From a bacterium (GTDB lineage: Bacteria; UBP6; UBA1177), in the NCBI GenBank assembly GCA_017538365.1, contig JAFYIZ010000032.1, forward strand, positions 1 to 64,000: a stretch of DNA of 64,000 bases, written 5' to 3'. How positions within the stretch are numbered: position 1 is the stretch's first letter; each line of letters opens with the position of its first letter. The translations under genes were made by a program, and so were the position numbers. The notes under the pieces are model-generated. The model was not told the origin of the DNA. It ran no database searches and was given only the letters and a program-made list of their open reading frames with translations. Shown piece by piece: positions 32,784 through 41,710 of this stretch.

Positions 32784-33881
32784 ATGAAAAAATACTTGTT
32801 TTTGATTGCGATCCTTGCGCTTTTTGCGCTCGCAGCTTGTTCCACATCCGATAAAAAGGATGGAAAATCAAACAGTCCGCAGACTTCAACAGAGCAGCAG
32901 ACCGAAGCTCCCGCTCAGACTGAGCCAACACCAGCTGCTGAAGAAGCTGCAAAACCGGAGGAAAAACCGATGCTTGAACACCAGACTACAGATGAAAACG
33001 CTCCCATTGTCTATTTTATAAAAGACATTTCGCCCGAATCGCTTGTTAAGGCTTTTGACGCACTCGGCTGGACTCCTCAGGGAAAGACAGGAGTCAAGAT
33101 CAGCACGGGTGAATCGGAAAAGTCGAACCACTTAAGGCCCGCTCTGATAAAGGATCTCGTGCAGAAAATAAACGGTACGATAGTCGAGTGCAACACCGCT
33201 TATCCCGGCAACCGCAACACGAATGAGGCACACAGAAACGCACTCAAACAGCGCGGATACCTTGAGATAGCACCATTCGACCTGCTTGATGAGGAAGGGG
33301 AGATGCTTATTCCCATCGAAGGGGCGAAACATTTAGTCAAAGGCGACTATGTCGGCACGCACTTCAAAAATTACGATTCATACCTTGTTCTTTCGCACTT
33401 CAAAGGGCATCAGATGGCGGGATTCGGCGGAGCGATAAAGAACCTTTCGATCGGATTCGGAAGCGGAACGGACGTTGAACACTCGGGAAAAATCTACATC
33501 CATTCGGCTGGTAAGGCGACAAAAGGCTGGGTAACTGCAAAGCAGGTCGATTTCCTCGAATCGATGGCTGAAGCGGCAAAAGGTGTGTGCCAGGCAATGA
33601 ACGGCGGCAAAAACATCGCTTTCGTGAATGTTCTCAACCGTCTGAGCGTTGACTGCGACTGCAACGGAAACCCGGCAGAACCCGACATGCACGATCTCGG
33701 CGTTCTTGCTTCCCTTGATCCGCTGGCGATAGATCAGGCTTCGATAGATATGGTCTACGCGGCGACAGACTCAAAATCACTGAAAGAGCGCATCGAATCA
33801 AGACAGGGACTTCACACACTCGACTATGCAGCTGAAATAGAGCTCGGAAACAGAAATTACAGAATTGTAGAGATAAAGTAG
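32784..33881 (+). CDS. DUF362-domain lipoprotein
   Basis: A 365-residue protein. Lipoprotein signal (MKKYLFLIAILALFALAAC, lipobox LAAC), a linker of about 45 residues rich in Thr/Glu/Pro/Ala, then a DUF362 domain: VKISTGESEKSNHLRPALIK, TAYPGNRNTNEAHRNALKQR, YLVLSHFKGHQMAGFGGAIK, NLSIGFGSG, CDCNGNPAEPDMHDLGVLAS, DPLAIDQASIDMV. Many DUF362 proteins carry a ferredoxin-like domain; this one does not, but has CDC. An internal GGAGG-ATG at 32970 (MLEHQTTDENAPIVYF) marks the domain start. Export would place it in the periplasm. Confidence 0.85.
   Translation: MKKYLFLIAILALFALAACSTSDKKDGKSNSPQTSTEQQTEAPAQTEPTPAAEEAAKPEEKPMLEHQTTDENAPIVYFIKDISPESLVKAFDALGWTPQGKTGVKISTGESEKSNHLRPALIKDLVQKINGTIVECNTAYPGNRNTNEAHRNALKQRGYLEIAPFDLLDEEGEMLIPIEGAKHLVKGDYVGTHFKNYDSYLVLSHFKGHQMAGFGGAIKNLSIGFGSGTDVEHSGKIYIHSAGKATKGWVTAKQVDFLESMAEAAKGVCQAMNGGKNIAFVNVLNRLSVDCDCNGNPAEPDMHDLGVLASLDPLAIDQASIDMVYAATDSKSLKERIESRQGLHTLDYAAEIELGNRNYRIVEIK
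32957..32972 (+). promoter_or_regulatory. Internal SD and ATG at leader/DUF362 junction
   Basis: GGAGG (32957-32961), 8 nt before in-frame ATG 32970, between linker and DUF362 domain. Confidence 0.5.
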
Positions 33882-33890
33882 GAGAAAAAG

Positions 33891-34514
33891 ATGCCCAAAT
33901 TTTCGCAGGAAATCATGAATTCACGCAAGGAAGAGCTCGTTGATGCGTGCGAAAAGCTCTATCAGACAAAGACTTTCAACGAGATAACTTTGAAGGAGAT
34001 AGGGGATACGGCGGAGTTTACGCGCACTGCGATATACAGCTATTTTCAGACAAAAGAGGAGATTTTTTTAGCTCTCTTGCAGCGTGAATACGGAAAGTGG
34101 ATAAAAGAACTTGAAGATATCGAAGCGACGAAGGTGAAACTCACGGCTTCCAAACTTGCAAGAAGGTTCGCCCTTTCGCTTCAGAACAGGGTGCAGCTTT
34201 TGAAACTTCTCAGCATGAACCTCTATGCAATCGAGGAATTGAGCCGCGATGAAAATCTGCTGGAGTTCAAAAAGGTCTACAAAGCCGCTATCGATGCGGT
34301 CGACAGGTGTTTTAAAATGTTCAAGCCGAAAGCGACACAGACCGAAAGTTATGCCTTCAGCTATCAGTTTTTTCCATTCATGTACGGCGTTTATCCTTAT
34401 GTTTTCCCTTCCGAAAAGCAGGCCCGTGCGATGAAAACTGCCGGAATGAAGCTCAAAAAGAGAACAGTCTACCAGCTCGCATATCCGGCGATTCTCAAAA
34501 TGCTCGGGAAATAA
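33891..34514 (+). CDS. TetR/AcrR-family regulator
   Basis: A 207-residue one-component regulator. N-terminal HTH: RKEELVDACEKLYQTKTFNE, ITLKEIGDTAEFTRTAIYSY, FQTKEEIFLALLQREYGKW. The C-terminal helical ligand domain contains FALSLQNRVQLLKLLSMNLY. TAGGAG before ATG. Last gene of the redox series, 9 nt after the DUF362 gene. The 13-bp TGACACGGTGTCA palindromes upstream are of the size and symmetry TetR dimers use, so local autoregulation is likely (inference). Ligand unknown; possibly a quinone, nitroaromatic or aldehyde. Confidence 0.92.
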   Translation: MPKFSQEIMNSRKEELVDACEKLYQTKTFNEITLKEIGDTAEFTRTAIYSYFQTKEEIFLALLQREYGKWIKELEDIEATKVKLTASKLARRFALSLQNRVQLLKLLSMNLYAIEELSRDENLLEFKKVYKAAIDAVDRCFKMFKPKATQTESYAFSYQFFPFMYGVYPYVFPSEKQARAMKTAGMKLKKRTVYQLAYPAILKMLGK

Positions 34515-34524
34515 CCTTTTATCT

Positions 34525-34581
34525 GTCATCTTGAACGAATGTGAAAGATCTCAGAGATTCAACGCTTTAGCTCAGAATGAC
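34525..34581. repeat. GTCATTCTGAG-type dispersed palindrome, copy 1
   Basis: GTCATCTTGAAC at the left and CTCAGAATGAC at the right form an imperfect hairpin between the TetR gene (+) and the convergent CotH gene (-). Related copies lie at 47066-47140 and 55671-55699. Possibly a REP-like element; no T-run suggests it is not a classical terminator. Confidence 0.6.
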
Positions 34582-34595
34582 GCATTGGTGATTTT

Positions 34596-36539
34596 CTACA
34601 AATTGCCTATGAAATTCTCTACAACAGGGATTTTGTTATTGATATTTATTTTCAGATATTCGACATATTCATCAAAAACTTTCACGTTGTTATTCGGAAA
34701 GGTGTTTATGTAATCGTGACGCCCGGTCCAGAGCATTGCATCGTATTTTGCTGCAAGTGCGATTATGCTTCGTATCGTTTCGATTCTCGGCTCAATATCG
34801 ATGAGACCGGAATATTCGTTCCAAAGCTCTTTTGTGCGGGCAATGAATTTGGGAGATTTGAAGAGGGCATTGTAGTAAAGTGCTTCGTTCAGCTGGCATG
34901 ATGCACTTCTGCTGCTTGCCGCAGTATCAAAATCCCATACAGGACCTGCTTTTAAAATGTTGTTTGCGCTGTCGAAAGTAAAAAAATCACTTCTGGGATG
35001 TCCTGAATCCCAGTTGTCCATAATTTCAATTACAAGCCAGAATTTTACCCAGGAATCAATGTCGATAATATCGGAATACGATTCATCGGGCGCAGAGCAG
35101 TTGTTTGAGTCCAATACTACGGTGAAATCAGGGTAAAGCAGTGTTTCGAGATCGTTTATTTTGGATTCCAGCCGTTCAAGTCTGTTCTCTCCGCCGGTTG
35201 TTATTTCATTGTTTTCATCAACCATGTAGTCGTCATTTTTGATCATGTAGGGAAAGTTTCTGATTTTACTTCTGAATCTGAGGGTTTCGTCAAAATAAGT
35301 ATCAATTTCAATAAGATAGTCTTTGTCTTCATCATCTGTCATTTCCGGATTCCCGTCGTTGATGTTGACGCGGTTTTTATCTACTTTGATTGCCTCGCCG
35401 AGCCAGTACAGGCCTTTGTACTTGCCGTTTAGAATGAGATTGACGAATTCGCCGTGAACAGTCCAGTCCAATTCAAAGAGGTTGCTGAAATAAAATGCGA
35501 GTTCGTTTCGCATGAAAGAGCTGTCCCAGTAGTTTGCAAGCAGAACCCAGCGTTTGTGCTTGGGCATTCCCATGATTTCACGGGATTTTTTAAGTTTCAG
35601 TGCATAAGGTTTTTTTGGTTTTTTCCATGATGAATTGCCTCTGCCTTTGATGCTGGTTTCAATTTCGTCGAAGTTCCAGCTTTCGTTGTCCGCTCCGGCA
35701 ATTGACATAGATGCGCCGGTTATCCACTCTTCTTTGGAAGTGATCGCGATTCCGTCGGGAGTGTTGATATACAAAGTAGGAATGCCAGTGTATGCCACGA
35801 TTGCAATTCTGGAAATTGAAGTTTTGCTTTCACCTGTTGGAGTTGCAGCAGTCGCAGCGCAGTAATAGTAATAAATCCCTTTTTCAGTAACTACGGGTGT
35901 TTCAAAAGTCTGATTTGTCGCACTGGGGATCGCAATTCCCGAATCTGCCGAGTTGTCCGGTGTTTCATACCATTGGTAGGTTATTTCGCAGCCGGTCAGT
36001 TTCGCTTCGCATGCGAGGGAAACGCTGCGGCCGTTCGGTGCAATATTCATTTTGACTGGTTGTTTGGTAAATTTAATTGCATTATTGAGGTTGCAGCCGG
36101 AATCGTTAATGATGTCTTCATCAGCAGTAGTTTCATCGTCTGTCAGAACATCTTCGTCATCAGTATCACCGGTCTGAATATCTTCGTCCGTAATATCTTC
36201 GTCAGTCGTTGAATCAAAATCAGCGGCACCGTCCTCATCTTCATTGTCAGTTGTCGGATCGCTGTCTGCGGTCAAATCTTCATCTTCCGTAACATCTTCG
36301 TCTTTTGTCATATCTTCATCTGTCGCGATATCTTCGTCCTCAGAGATCTCTTCGTCTGCTGCGATATCTGTGTCCGTGGCAGTATCATCATCAGTTGTCG
36401 TGTCATAATCCGCAGAAATATCGCTGTCGTTTGTTGTGTTGCTTGAATCGTCGCTCAGGTTCGTTTGGTTTTCAGTGGTTTTGTCGCCGCAGCTGATGAC
36501 AAAGACTAAAAGAAATAAACAAAAAATGACCTTTTTCAT
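34596..36539 (-). CDS. CotH-like kinase-fold lipoprotein, paralog 1
   Basis: A 647-residue lipoprotein (signal KKVIFCLFLLVFVISC). Residues 25-145 form an Asp/Glu/Thr-rich tract; 150-245 an Ig-like domain (CEITYQWYETPDNSADSGIA, GIYYYYCAATAATPTGESKT); the rest is a CotH domain (SIKGRGNSSWKKPKKPYALK, GMPKHKRWVLLANYWDSSFM, RNELAFYFS, NGKYKGLYWLGEAIKVDKNR, AGPVWDFDTAASS). CotH proteins are atypical kinases or spore/surface proteins; in anaerobes they also occur in cellulosome-like surface complexes. A paralog lies directly upstream. The acidic tract may bind calcium. Confidence 0.85.
   Translation of the reverse strand: MKKVIFCLFLLVFVISCGDKTTENQTNLSDDSSNTTNDSDISADYDTTTDDDTATDTDIAADEEISEDEDIATDEDMTKDEDVTEDEDLTADSDPTTDNEDEDGAADFDSTTDEDITDEDIQTGDTDDEDVLTDDETTADEDIINDSGCNLNNAIKFTKQPVKMNIAPNGRSVSLACEAKLTGCEITYQWYETPDNSADSGIAIPSATNQTFETPVVTEKGIYYYYCAATAATPTGESKTSISRIAIVAYTGIPTLYINTPDGIAITSKEEWITGASMSIAGADNESWNFDEIETSIKGRGNSSWKKPKKPYALKLKKSREIMGMPKHKRWVLLANYWDSSFMRNELAFYFSNLFELDWTVHGEFVNLILNGKYKGLYWLGEAIKVDKNRVNINDGNPEMTDDEDKDYLIEIDTYFDETLRFRSKIRNFPYMIKNDDYMVDENNEITTGGENRLERLESKINDLETLLYPDFTVVLDSNNCSAPDESYSDIIDIDSWVKFWLVIEIMDNWDSGHPRSDFFTFDSANNILKAGPVWDFDTAASSRSASCQLNEALYYNALFKSPKFIARTKELWNEYSGLIDIEPRIETIRSIIALAAKYDAMLWTGRHDYINTFPNNNVKVFDEYVEYLKININNKIPVVENFIGNL
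36095..36458 (-). repeat. Asp/Glu-rich coding repeat in CotH paralog 1
   Basis: Degenerate 9-18 bp units coding D-x-D and T-D-E-D motifs (SEDEDIATDEDMTKDEDVTE) form about 120 residues of acidic linker. The paralog at 36547 lacks it, so the tract was gained or lost after duplication. Confidence 0.75.
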
Positions 36540-36546
36540 GCCAACT

Positions 36547-38061
36547 CTACAAATTTTCGATGAACTTGTTCACTACGGAAATTTTTTTGTTCAGGGTCTC
36601 TTTCAAAAAATCGACGTATGCGTCGAAATCCTTCCGGTTTATGCCCGAAGGGTCGTTGCTTTTGCTTCCCCAGAGCATCAAGTCGTACCGCGCGGCTGTG
36701 GAAATAGCATCGCGAGTCGATTCGATAAAGGTTTCAATATCCGTCCGGCTGTAGTATGTGTCCCACAATTCTTTGGTTCTTGCGGTAAACGCCGGAGATT
36801 TGAAAAGGGCGTCGTAGTAAAGCGTGTTCTGCTGTGTGCATGATGAGCGCTGATAAAGTGAAGCCGTTTCGAAATCCCAGACAGGGCCTGCTTTGAAGAT
36901 GTTCTGTATGTTGAAAGTGAAAAAGCAGTCTTCCGGTGTTTCAAGTTTTTTGTTGTCCATGATTTCGTTTACGAGCCAGAATTTTATCCACGAATCTGTG
37001 TCCAGCATAGTTGAGTAACCTTCATTCGGCGCGGAACATGCTGCGGTTTCCATTCCTTCGGTAAAATCAGGGTAAAGCAGCTTTTCCAGAACGTTTATTT
37101 TTGCGTTCAGCCGCTCAAGTCTTCCTTTGCCGCCGCTTGTGATATTACCGTCGTTATCAAGCATCCAGTTTTCGTTTTTGACAATGTAGGGTGTTTTGCG
37201 GATTCCGCTTTGAAAATAGAGCGGATCTGCGGAATCTTCTTCAGTTTCCAGAAGATAGCTTTTGTCGTCATCATTAAAAATATCGAGAGGTTCATAGAGG
37301 TTTACGCGGTTTTCATCGACTTTCACCGTCTCTCCGAACCAGTAAAGCCCTTTGTATTCGCCGTTTAAAACGAGATCGACGAATTCTCCGTGAGGTGTCC
37401 AGCTCATTTTGAATGTTTCGCTAAGATAGAAAGCGGTCTCGTTGCGCATAAAGGATTTGTCGCGGTAGTTTGCAAGCAGAATCCAGCGTTTTTCTTCAGG
37501 CATGCCCATGATTTCGCTGTTTTTCTGAAGTCTTAAGGTGTAGTTTTTTTTCGGGCGCTCCCACGAAGCTGTTCCTTTGCCTTTGATGCTTGTTTTTAAG
37601 TTGTCGAAATCCCAGTTTTCGTCATGTGCTCCGACAACCGAAATCGTTGCATCATCCATCCAGTCTTCGTTTGAAGTGATCTCAACGCCGTCCGGAGTGT
37701 TTAAATAAAGAGTCGGAAGTGCAGTGTATGCCACGCTTGAAACGTTCGATATAGCAGTTTTGCCTTCAACGGTAGCCGTGCAGTAGTAGTAATAAATCCC
37801 CTTTCGATTATATACAGGCGTCGTAAAAATCATATCTGTCGCGCCCTGGACGGCAACACCGGAAGATGTCGAGCCGTCTGTACTTTCATACCACTGGTAA
37901 GTTGCATTTCCGTCTTTTGTTTCCGCTTTGCACGGGATGGCAATGCTGTGAATGTACGGTGCGACATACATATTTTCAGGTGCAATTCCGCTTGAACTGT
38001 CTCCGCAGCCGACAATAATGAAAATAAGTGAAAAAAGCATGCAGAAAGGAAACTTTTTCAC
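36547..38061 (-). CDS. CotH-like kinase-fold lipoprotein, paralog 2
   Basis: A 504-residue lipoprotein (KKFPFCMLFSLIFIIVGC) with the same Ig-like plus CotH layout as its downstream neighbour but without the acidic tract: TYQWYESTDGSTSSGVAVQG, SIKGKGTASWERPKKNYTLR, GMPEEKRWILLANYRDKSFM, NGEYKGLYWFGETVKVDENR, AGPVWDFETASLYQRSSC. Clear tandem duplication; the two stops and starts are 7 nt apart. Both have the conserved 'KGLYW.GE..K.D.NR' and 'GPVWDF' elements of the kinase-like core. Confidence 0.85.
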   Translation of the reverse strand: MKKFPFCMLFSLIFIIVGCGDSSSGIAPENMYVAPYIHSIAIPCKAETKDGNATYQWYESTDGSTSSGVAVQGATDMIFTTPVYNRKGIYYYYCTATVEGKTAISNVSSVAYTALPTLYLNTPDGVEITSNEDWMDDATISVVGAHDENWDFDNLKTSIKGKGTASWERPKKNYTLRLQKNSEIMGMPEEKRWILLANYRDKSFMRNETAFYLSETFKMSWTPHGEFVDLVLNGEYKGLYWFGETVKVDENRVNLYEPLDIFNDDDKSYLLETEEDSADPLYFQSGIRKTPYIVKNENWMLDNDGNITSGGKGRLERLNAKINVLEKLLYPDFTEGMETAACSAPNEGYSTMLDTDSWIKFWLVNEIMDNKKLETPEDCFFTFNIQNIFKAGPVWDFETASLYQRSSCTQQNTLYYDALFKSPAFTARTKELWDTYYSRTDIETFIESTRDAISTAARYDLMLWGSKSNDPSGINRKDFDAYVDFLKETLNKKISVVNKFIENL

Positions 38062-38277
38062 ACAGGGCCTCCCAAATGGTCCGACATACCAAAAACGACA
38101 GATTCTAAAAAAAATCTCAGGAAAAACAAGAGTTTTTGTTTAGATAAAATAATAAAAAATTACTCGGAAAAATTTCTGTTCCGGTGCTTTAAATAATTCT
38201 GAGATACACGTGGATTTTTAAAAAAAACTAAATATAATCGCTTGTTTTTTTCTTTGAATTTTTATTGGAGATCCGAA

Positions 38278-40812
38278 ATGAAAAAGATTTTTCTTATGTT
38301 CGCGCTAATGTTGAGCGTCTTTGCGGTAAACGGTGCGGAACTTTTCTACAGCAACGGAACGAGCCTTACCATGCAAAAGGCCGAAGGTTTCGGTGCAGTC
38401 AGCCGCATCGCTTCAGACGCTTTTGTTCCGAAAAACGAAATTTACCGTCTTAATCTCGGAAAAAAAGTGTTTTCCATTGTGAAAGGCGGCGGTGAACTTC
38501 CCGTTTATTTCCTCGGTGATATGCCGGTTGTAGCTGAAAAAACAATTTTCTGGCGCGGTGAAAAATCTGTCGAATATATGGAAAAAAATTATGGATTGAA
38601 ACTTGTCGAAGTTTTTCCGACTTATCCGCTTTATTCTTTTTCAGTGCAGGGCGACAGCGTTGAAGTTGCCGAAAAAATCGTGAAAAACGGCGACGGTTAC
38701 GCATTCCCCGACCTCGTCCGCGAAACGACTCTCAGATTCATTCCCGAAAAAACTCCGGAAGATCCATATTTTAATATGCAATGGCACCTGCAGAACACAG
38801 GAAAAGTTAAAAATTATGAAGGAAGAGAAATTGAAATACTGAAAAATGCCGATGTGAAATTCATCCAGATGCTTGAATTCCTGAATGCCAATAAAATTGA
38901 GGTCAATACAGACACGAAAATCGCGATAATGGATACCGGAATCGTACCTGATCACGAAGATTTGACCAATATCGAACCCGGTTACGATGCGATAAACGAT
39001 GAAGAAGGCGGTTATCCAGACCTTGACGAGTTGGAACAATATGCCGGTACGCCGTACGTACAGTATCTGGCATCTGCTGTCGGTCACGGAACAACCTGCG
39101 CCGGTGTCAGCGCCGGTGTCGGCAACGATATCGGAATGAGCGGAATGTGCCCGTGGTGCAGACTTTACCCCGTTAGATATCTCGAAGGGTTGCAGGGAAC
39201 GGCTATGTCCGATGCCACGATGATTGATGTTTACGAGCTGTATGTCGAAGATCCCGATATTACGACGATAAACTGCAGTTTCGGCCCGGATTCTTCTTAC
39301 GGAACGATCCCTGTCACACCGGGTGAAGTCGAATCTCATGAAAATTTCATGCAGAACGGAAGAAACGGCAAAGGCGGCGTCATCGTCTACGCTTCAGGAA
39401 ACGACGGAGTTGATTCTTCTTACGAACAACTTCTGGGACACAATTTCACTATTGAAAGAAACGGAAAAGAGTTTACCGACAGAGTCGTAACAGTCAACGC
39501 AGCGAGCGCATGGGATTCGAGAGTCGAATATTCGAATTACGGACCTTTTTCGACTGTTACCGCTCCATCGCTTTCCGAGACTCCGATGGTCGGCATTGCA
39601 ACGACTTCGATTCCTGGTTACGGTGACTATAAATCCGATTACACACTTCTTTTTTCCGGAACTTCCGCAGCCGCTCCCGTTGTTTCCGGCTTTTTCGGTG
39701 CAGTATTCAGTATAAATCCCGAACTTACTCTTGAAGAAGCGATCGAAATTCTGAAGAAAAGTGCAGATAAAATCAATCCCGAAACAGGTCTTTGGGATGA
39801 GAACGGTTTCAGTGTGAAATACGGCTACGGCAGAGTCAATCTTGAAAAGGCGGCTCGTCTCGCAGCAGGCTTGAAAATGTGTGCCGAAGAAAAAGAAGAA
39901 GTCTGCGGAAACCATCTTGATGACGACTGCGACGGCTATGTCGATGAAGGCTGTGCAGAGCCACTTAAAATCGGTCAAGCCTGCGAAAGCAGCGAAGACT
40001 GTCTGACATCTTCACACACTATCGACGATGTCGAATGCTTGAAAGCCCGCCGCTACTGGGCTTTTGAAGGCGGTTACTGTGTTGAAAAGAGCAAAAATGC
40101 TCCGTGTTCCGACGGAACTGTAGCTTTCGATGTCCAGAATAACGAATATTATCTCTGTGCTCTTGAATGCAGTGATGTCAAACCATGTGAAAGAGAAGGT
40201 TACTACTGCACGAACGAAGTGTTGGGAGTTTGTCTGCCGAGCTGCAAGAAAAATTCTGACTGCAACGAGGGTTCATACTGTAACGATGAAGAAAGATGCG
40301 AGAAACTTCCTTCATCAATCGGCGGAAGCTGTAAAGACGACAGTGAATGTGCTGGCGATTTCACAACCTGCAACACCCGGTTCGAAGGCGGCTACTGTAC
40401 GGAACAATGCACCGGTGATGACAGTGAGTGTCCTGACGGCTCAAAATGCGTAACATACGGCAACAGACGTAAAACCACGTCGTGTCTGGCTTCATGCGCT
40501 TCTGATAAGGATTGCAGGACAGACGAAGGTTATCTCTGCCATCCGCAGATTGATTCAAAAAGCGGAGTATGCTACAGAAAGTGCATGGGAGATTCAGACT
40601 GCAACGATGAAAATGCTGTATGTAACGAAAACGGATACTGCGCTTCCGAAAATTGGGAAGGCTGGCCGGAAGAACCTGAAGATAACGATGAAACTTCCGA
40701 CGACGACACAATCGGAAGTACTCCTGACAACGATGAAGAAGATATGACTTATAGCGATGACGCTTCATCCGAGAAGAAAAAAAGCGACGGCTGTTCTGTT
40801 GTCGTGATGTAA
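38278..40812 (+). CDS. Secreted subtilisin-like (S8) protease with Cys-rich repeats
   Basis: An 844-residue exported protease. Signal KKIFLMFALMLSVFAVNGAE; propeptide to about residue 150; S8 domain with catalytic Asp (IAIMDTGIVPDHED), His (VGHGTTCAGV), oxyanion Asn (YASGNDG) and Ser (FSGTSAAAPVVSG). Then a MopE-like motif (CGNHLDDDCDGYVDEGC) and about five Cys-rich repeats (C..DS-C-....C type, e.g. SCKKNSDCNEGSYCNDEERC, SCASDKDCRTDEGYLC). The C-terminus is acidic and ends KKKSDGCSVVVM, a Cys close to the end that could be a processing or anchoring signal. ATG 38278 has GGAG before it. Confidence 0.9.
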   Translation: MKKIFLMFALMLSVFAVNGAELFYSNGTSLTMQKAEGFGAVSRIASDAFVPKNEIYRLNLGKKVFSIVKGGGELPVYFLGDMPVVAEKTIFWRGEKSVEYMEKNYGLKLVEVFPTYPLYSFSVQGDSVEVAEKIVKNGDGYAFPDLVRETTLRFIPEKTPEDPYFNMQWHLQNTGKVKNYEGREIEILKNADVKFIQMLEFLNANKIEVNTDTKIAIMDTGIVPDHEDLTNIEPGYDAINDEEGGYPDLDELEQYAGTPYVQYLASAVGHGTTCAGVSAGVGNDIGMSGMCPWCRLYPVRYLEGLQGTAMSDATMIDVYELYVEDPDITTINCSFGPDSSYGTIPVTPGEVESHENFMQNGRNGKGGVIVYASGNDGVDSSYEQLLGHNFTIERNGKEFTDRVVTVNAASAWDSRVEYSNYGPFSTVTAPSLSETPMVGIATTSIPGYGDYKSDYTLLFSGTSAAAPVVSGFFGAVFSINPELTLEEAIEILKKSADKINPETGLWDENGFSVKYGYGRVNLEKAARLAAGLKMCAEEKEEVCGNHLDDDCDGYVDEGCAEPLKIGQACESSEDCLTSSHTIDDVECLKARRYWAFEGGYCVEKSKNAPCSDGTVAFDVQNNEYYLCALECSDVKPCEREGYYCTNEVLGVCLPSCKKNSDCNEGSYCNDEERCEKLPSSIGGSCKDDSECAGDFTTCNTRFEGGYCTEQCTGDDSECPDGSKCVTYGNRRKTTSCLASCASDKDCRTDEGYLCHPQIDSKSGVCYRKCMGDSDCNDENAVCNENGYCASENWEGWPEEPEDNDETSDDDTIGSTPDNDEEDMTYSDDASSEKKKSDGCSVVVM

Positions 40813-40813
40813 A

Positions 40814-41605
40814 ATGGTTGATCTCAAAGGGAAAAAAGCCCTCATTACCGGTGCTTCGAGCGGTTTCGGAGCCGATTTCGCCGATATCCTTGCCAAAAAG
40901 GGAATGGATTTGATTGTTACGGCGCGCCGCGAAGACAAACTCAATGAACTGAAAGAAAAAATCGTTGAAAAATACGGTGTGAACGTACGTGTCATCGTCA
41001 TGGATCTCACAGGATTCGATGCAGCTGAAAAACTTTATGCCGAAGTGAAGGACGAAAACATCGACATGCTCATAAACAACGCGGGTTACGGTATGTACGG
41101 TTGGTTCGAGCGGCAGGATGCGGCGGCCCTCAACAAAATGGTGCAGCTCAACGTCGTTTCCGCTTTTGTCCTTGCCAATCTTTTTGCAAAGGATTTTTCG
41201 GCAAAAAATTCTGGCTGGATTTTGAATACAGCCTCTTTTGCGGCATTCAATCCAACCCCTTTCTATGCGGTCTACGGTGCAACGAAAGCTTTTCTCATGA
41301 ATTTTTCGGTCGCTCTCCGCACCGAACTCAAAAAACAGGGAAAAAACGTCTGCGTGACTGCGCTCTGCCCAGGTTTTACCGATACTGAATTTGTTCAGAC
41401 TGCCAACCAGAAACGCTCAAAACTTCTCGAAATGATAATCGGCAGAAGCTATCCAGCCGCAGTCGAAGCGGTAAACGCTCTTCTCAAAAACAAGCCTATA
41501 GTTATGCCGCGCTTGATGAACCGGTTCGCCGCACTCTTTCTCCGCTTCCTTCCGAGAAGTGTTGCGGCTGAAGCTGCTTTCATGTCAATCAGGGATAAGG
41601 AATAA
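40814..41605 (+). CDS. Short-chain dehydrogenase/reductase
   Basis: NAD(P)-dependent SDR, 263 residues: ALITGASSGFGADFADILAK (cofactor loop), NNAGYGMYGWFERQD, catalytic Ser in NTASFAAFNP and Tyr-Lys in YAVYGATKAFLM. Arg pair in TARREDK suggests NADP. The C-terminus is basic and may touch the membrane (FAALFLRFLPRS). It starts 1 nt after the protease stop, so is translated by coupling; no functional link to the protease is evident. Confidence 0.9.
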   Translation: MVDLKGKKALITGASSGFGADFADILAKKGMDLIVTARREDKLNELKEKIVEKYGVNVRVIVMDLTGFDAAEKLYAEVKDENIDMLINNAGYGMYGWFERQDAAALNKMVQLNVVSAFVLANLFAKDFSAKNSGWILNTASFAAFNPTPFYAVYGATKAFLMNFSVALRTELKKQGKNVCVTALCPGFTDTEFVQTANQKRSKLLEMIIGRSYPAAVEAVNALLKNKPIVMPRLMNRFAALFLRFLPRSVAAEAAFMSIRDKE

Positions 41606-41658
41606 TTTGTTATTTGATTTGTAAAAATAGTTTAAATTACTGTATTTTTATACTTTTA

Positions 41659-41687
41659 TTGACTTTATTGGTCTAATATGATATAAA
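41659..41687 (+). promoter_or_regulatory. Putative promoter of the AbiE-type operon
   Basis: TTGACT (41659-41664), 17-bp spacer, TATAAA (41682-41687), 24 nt before the antitoxin ATG, in an AT-rich intergenic stretch. Confidence 0.6.
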
Positions 41688-41710
41688 ATGCCGTAAGTGG
41701 AGGTTTTTAA

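Noticed and set aside
32784-33881. DUF362 protein as a LarA homolog
   Set aside because: Its motifs fit DUF362, not the LarA/DUF2088 pattern; any link to the nickel cofactor is only by location.
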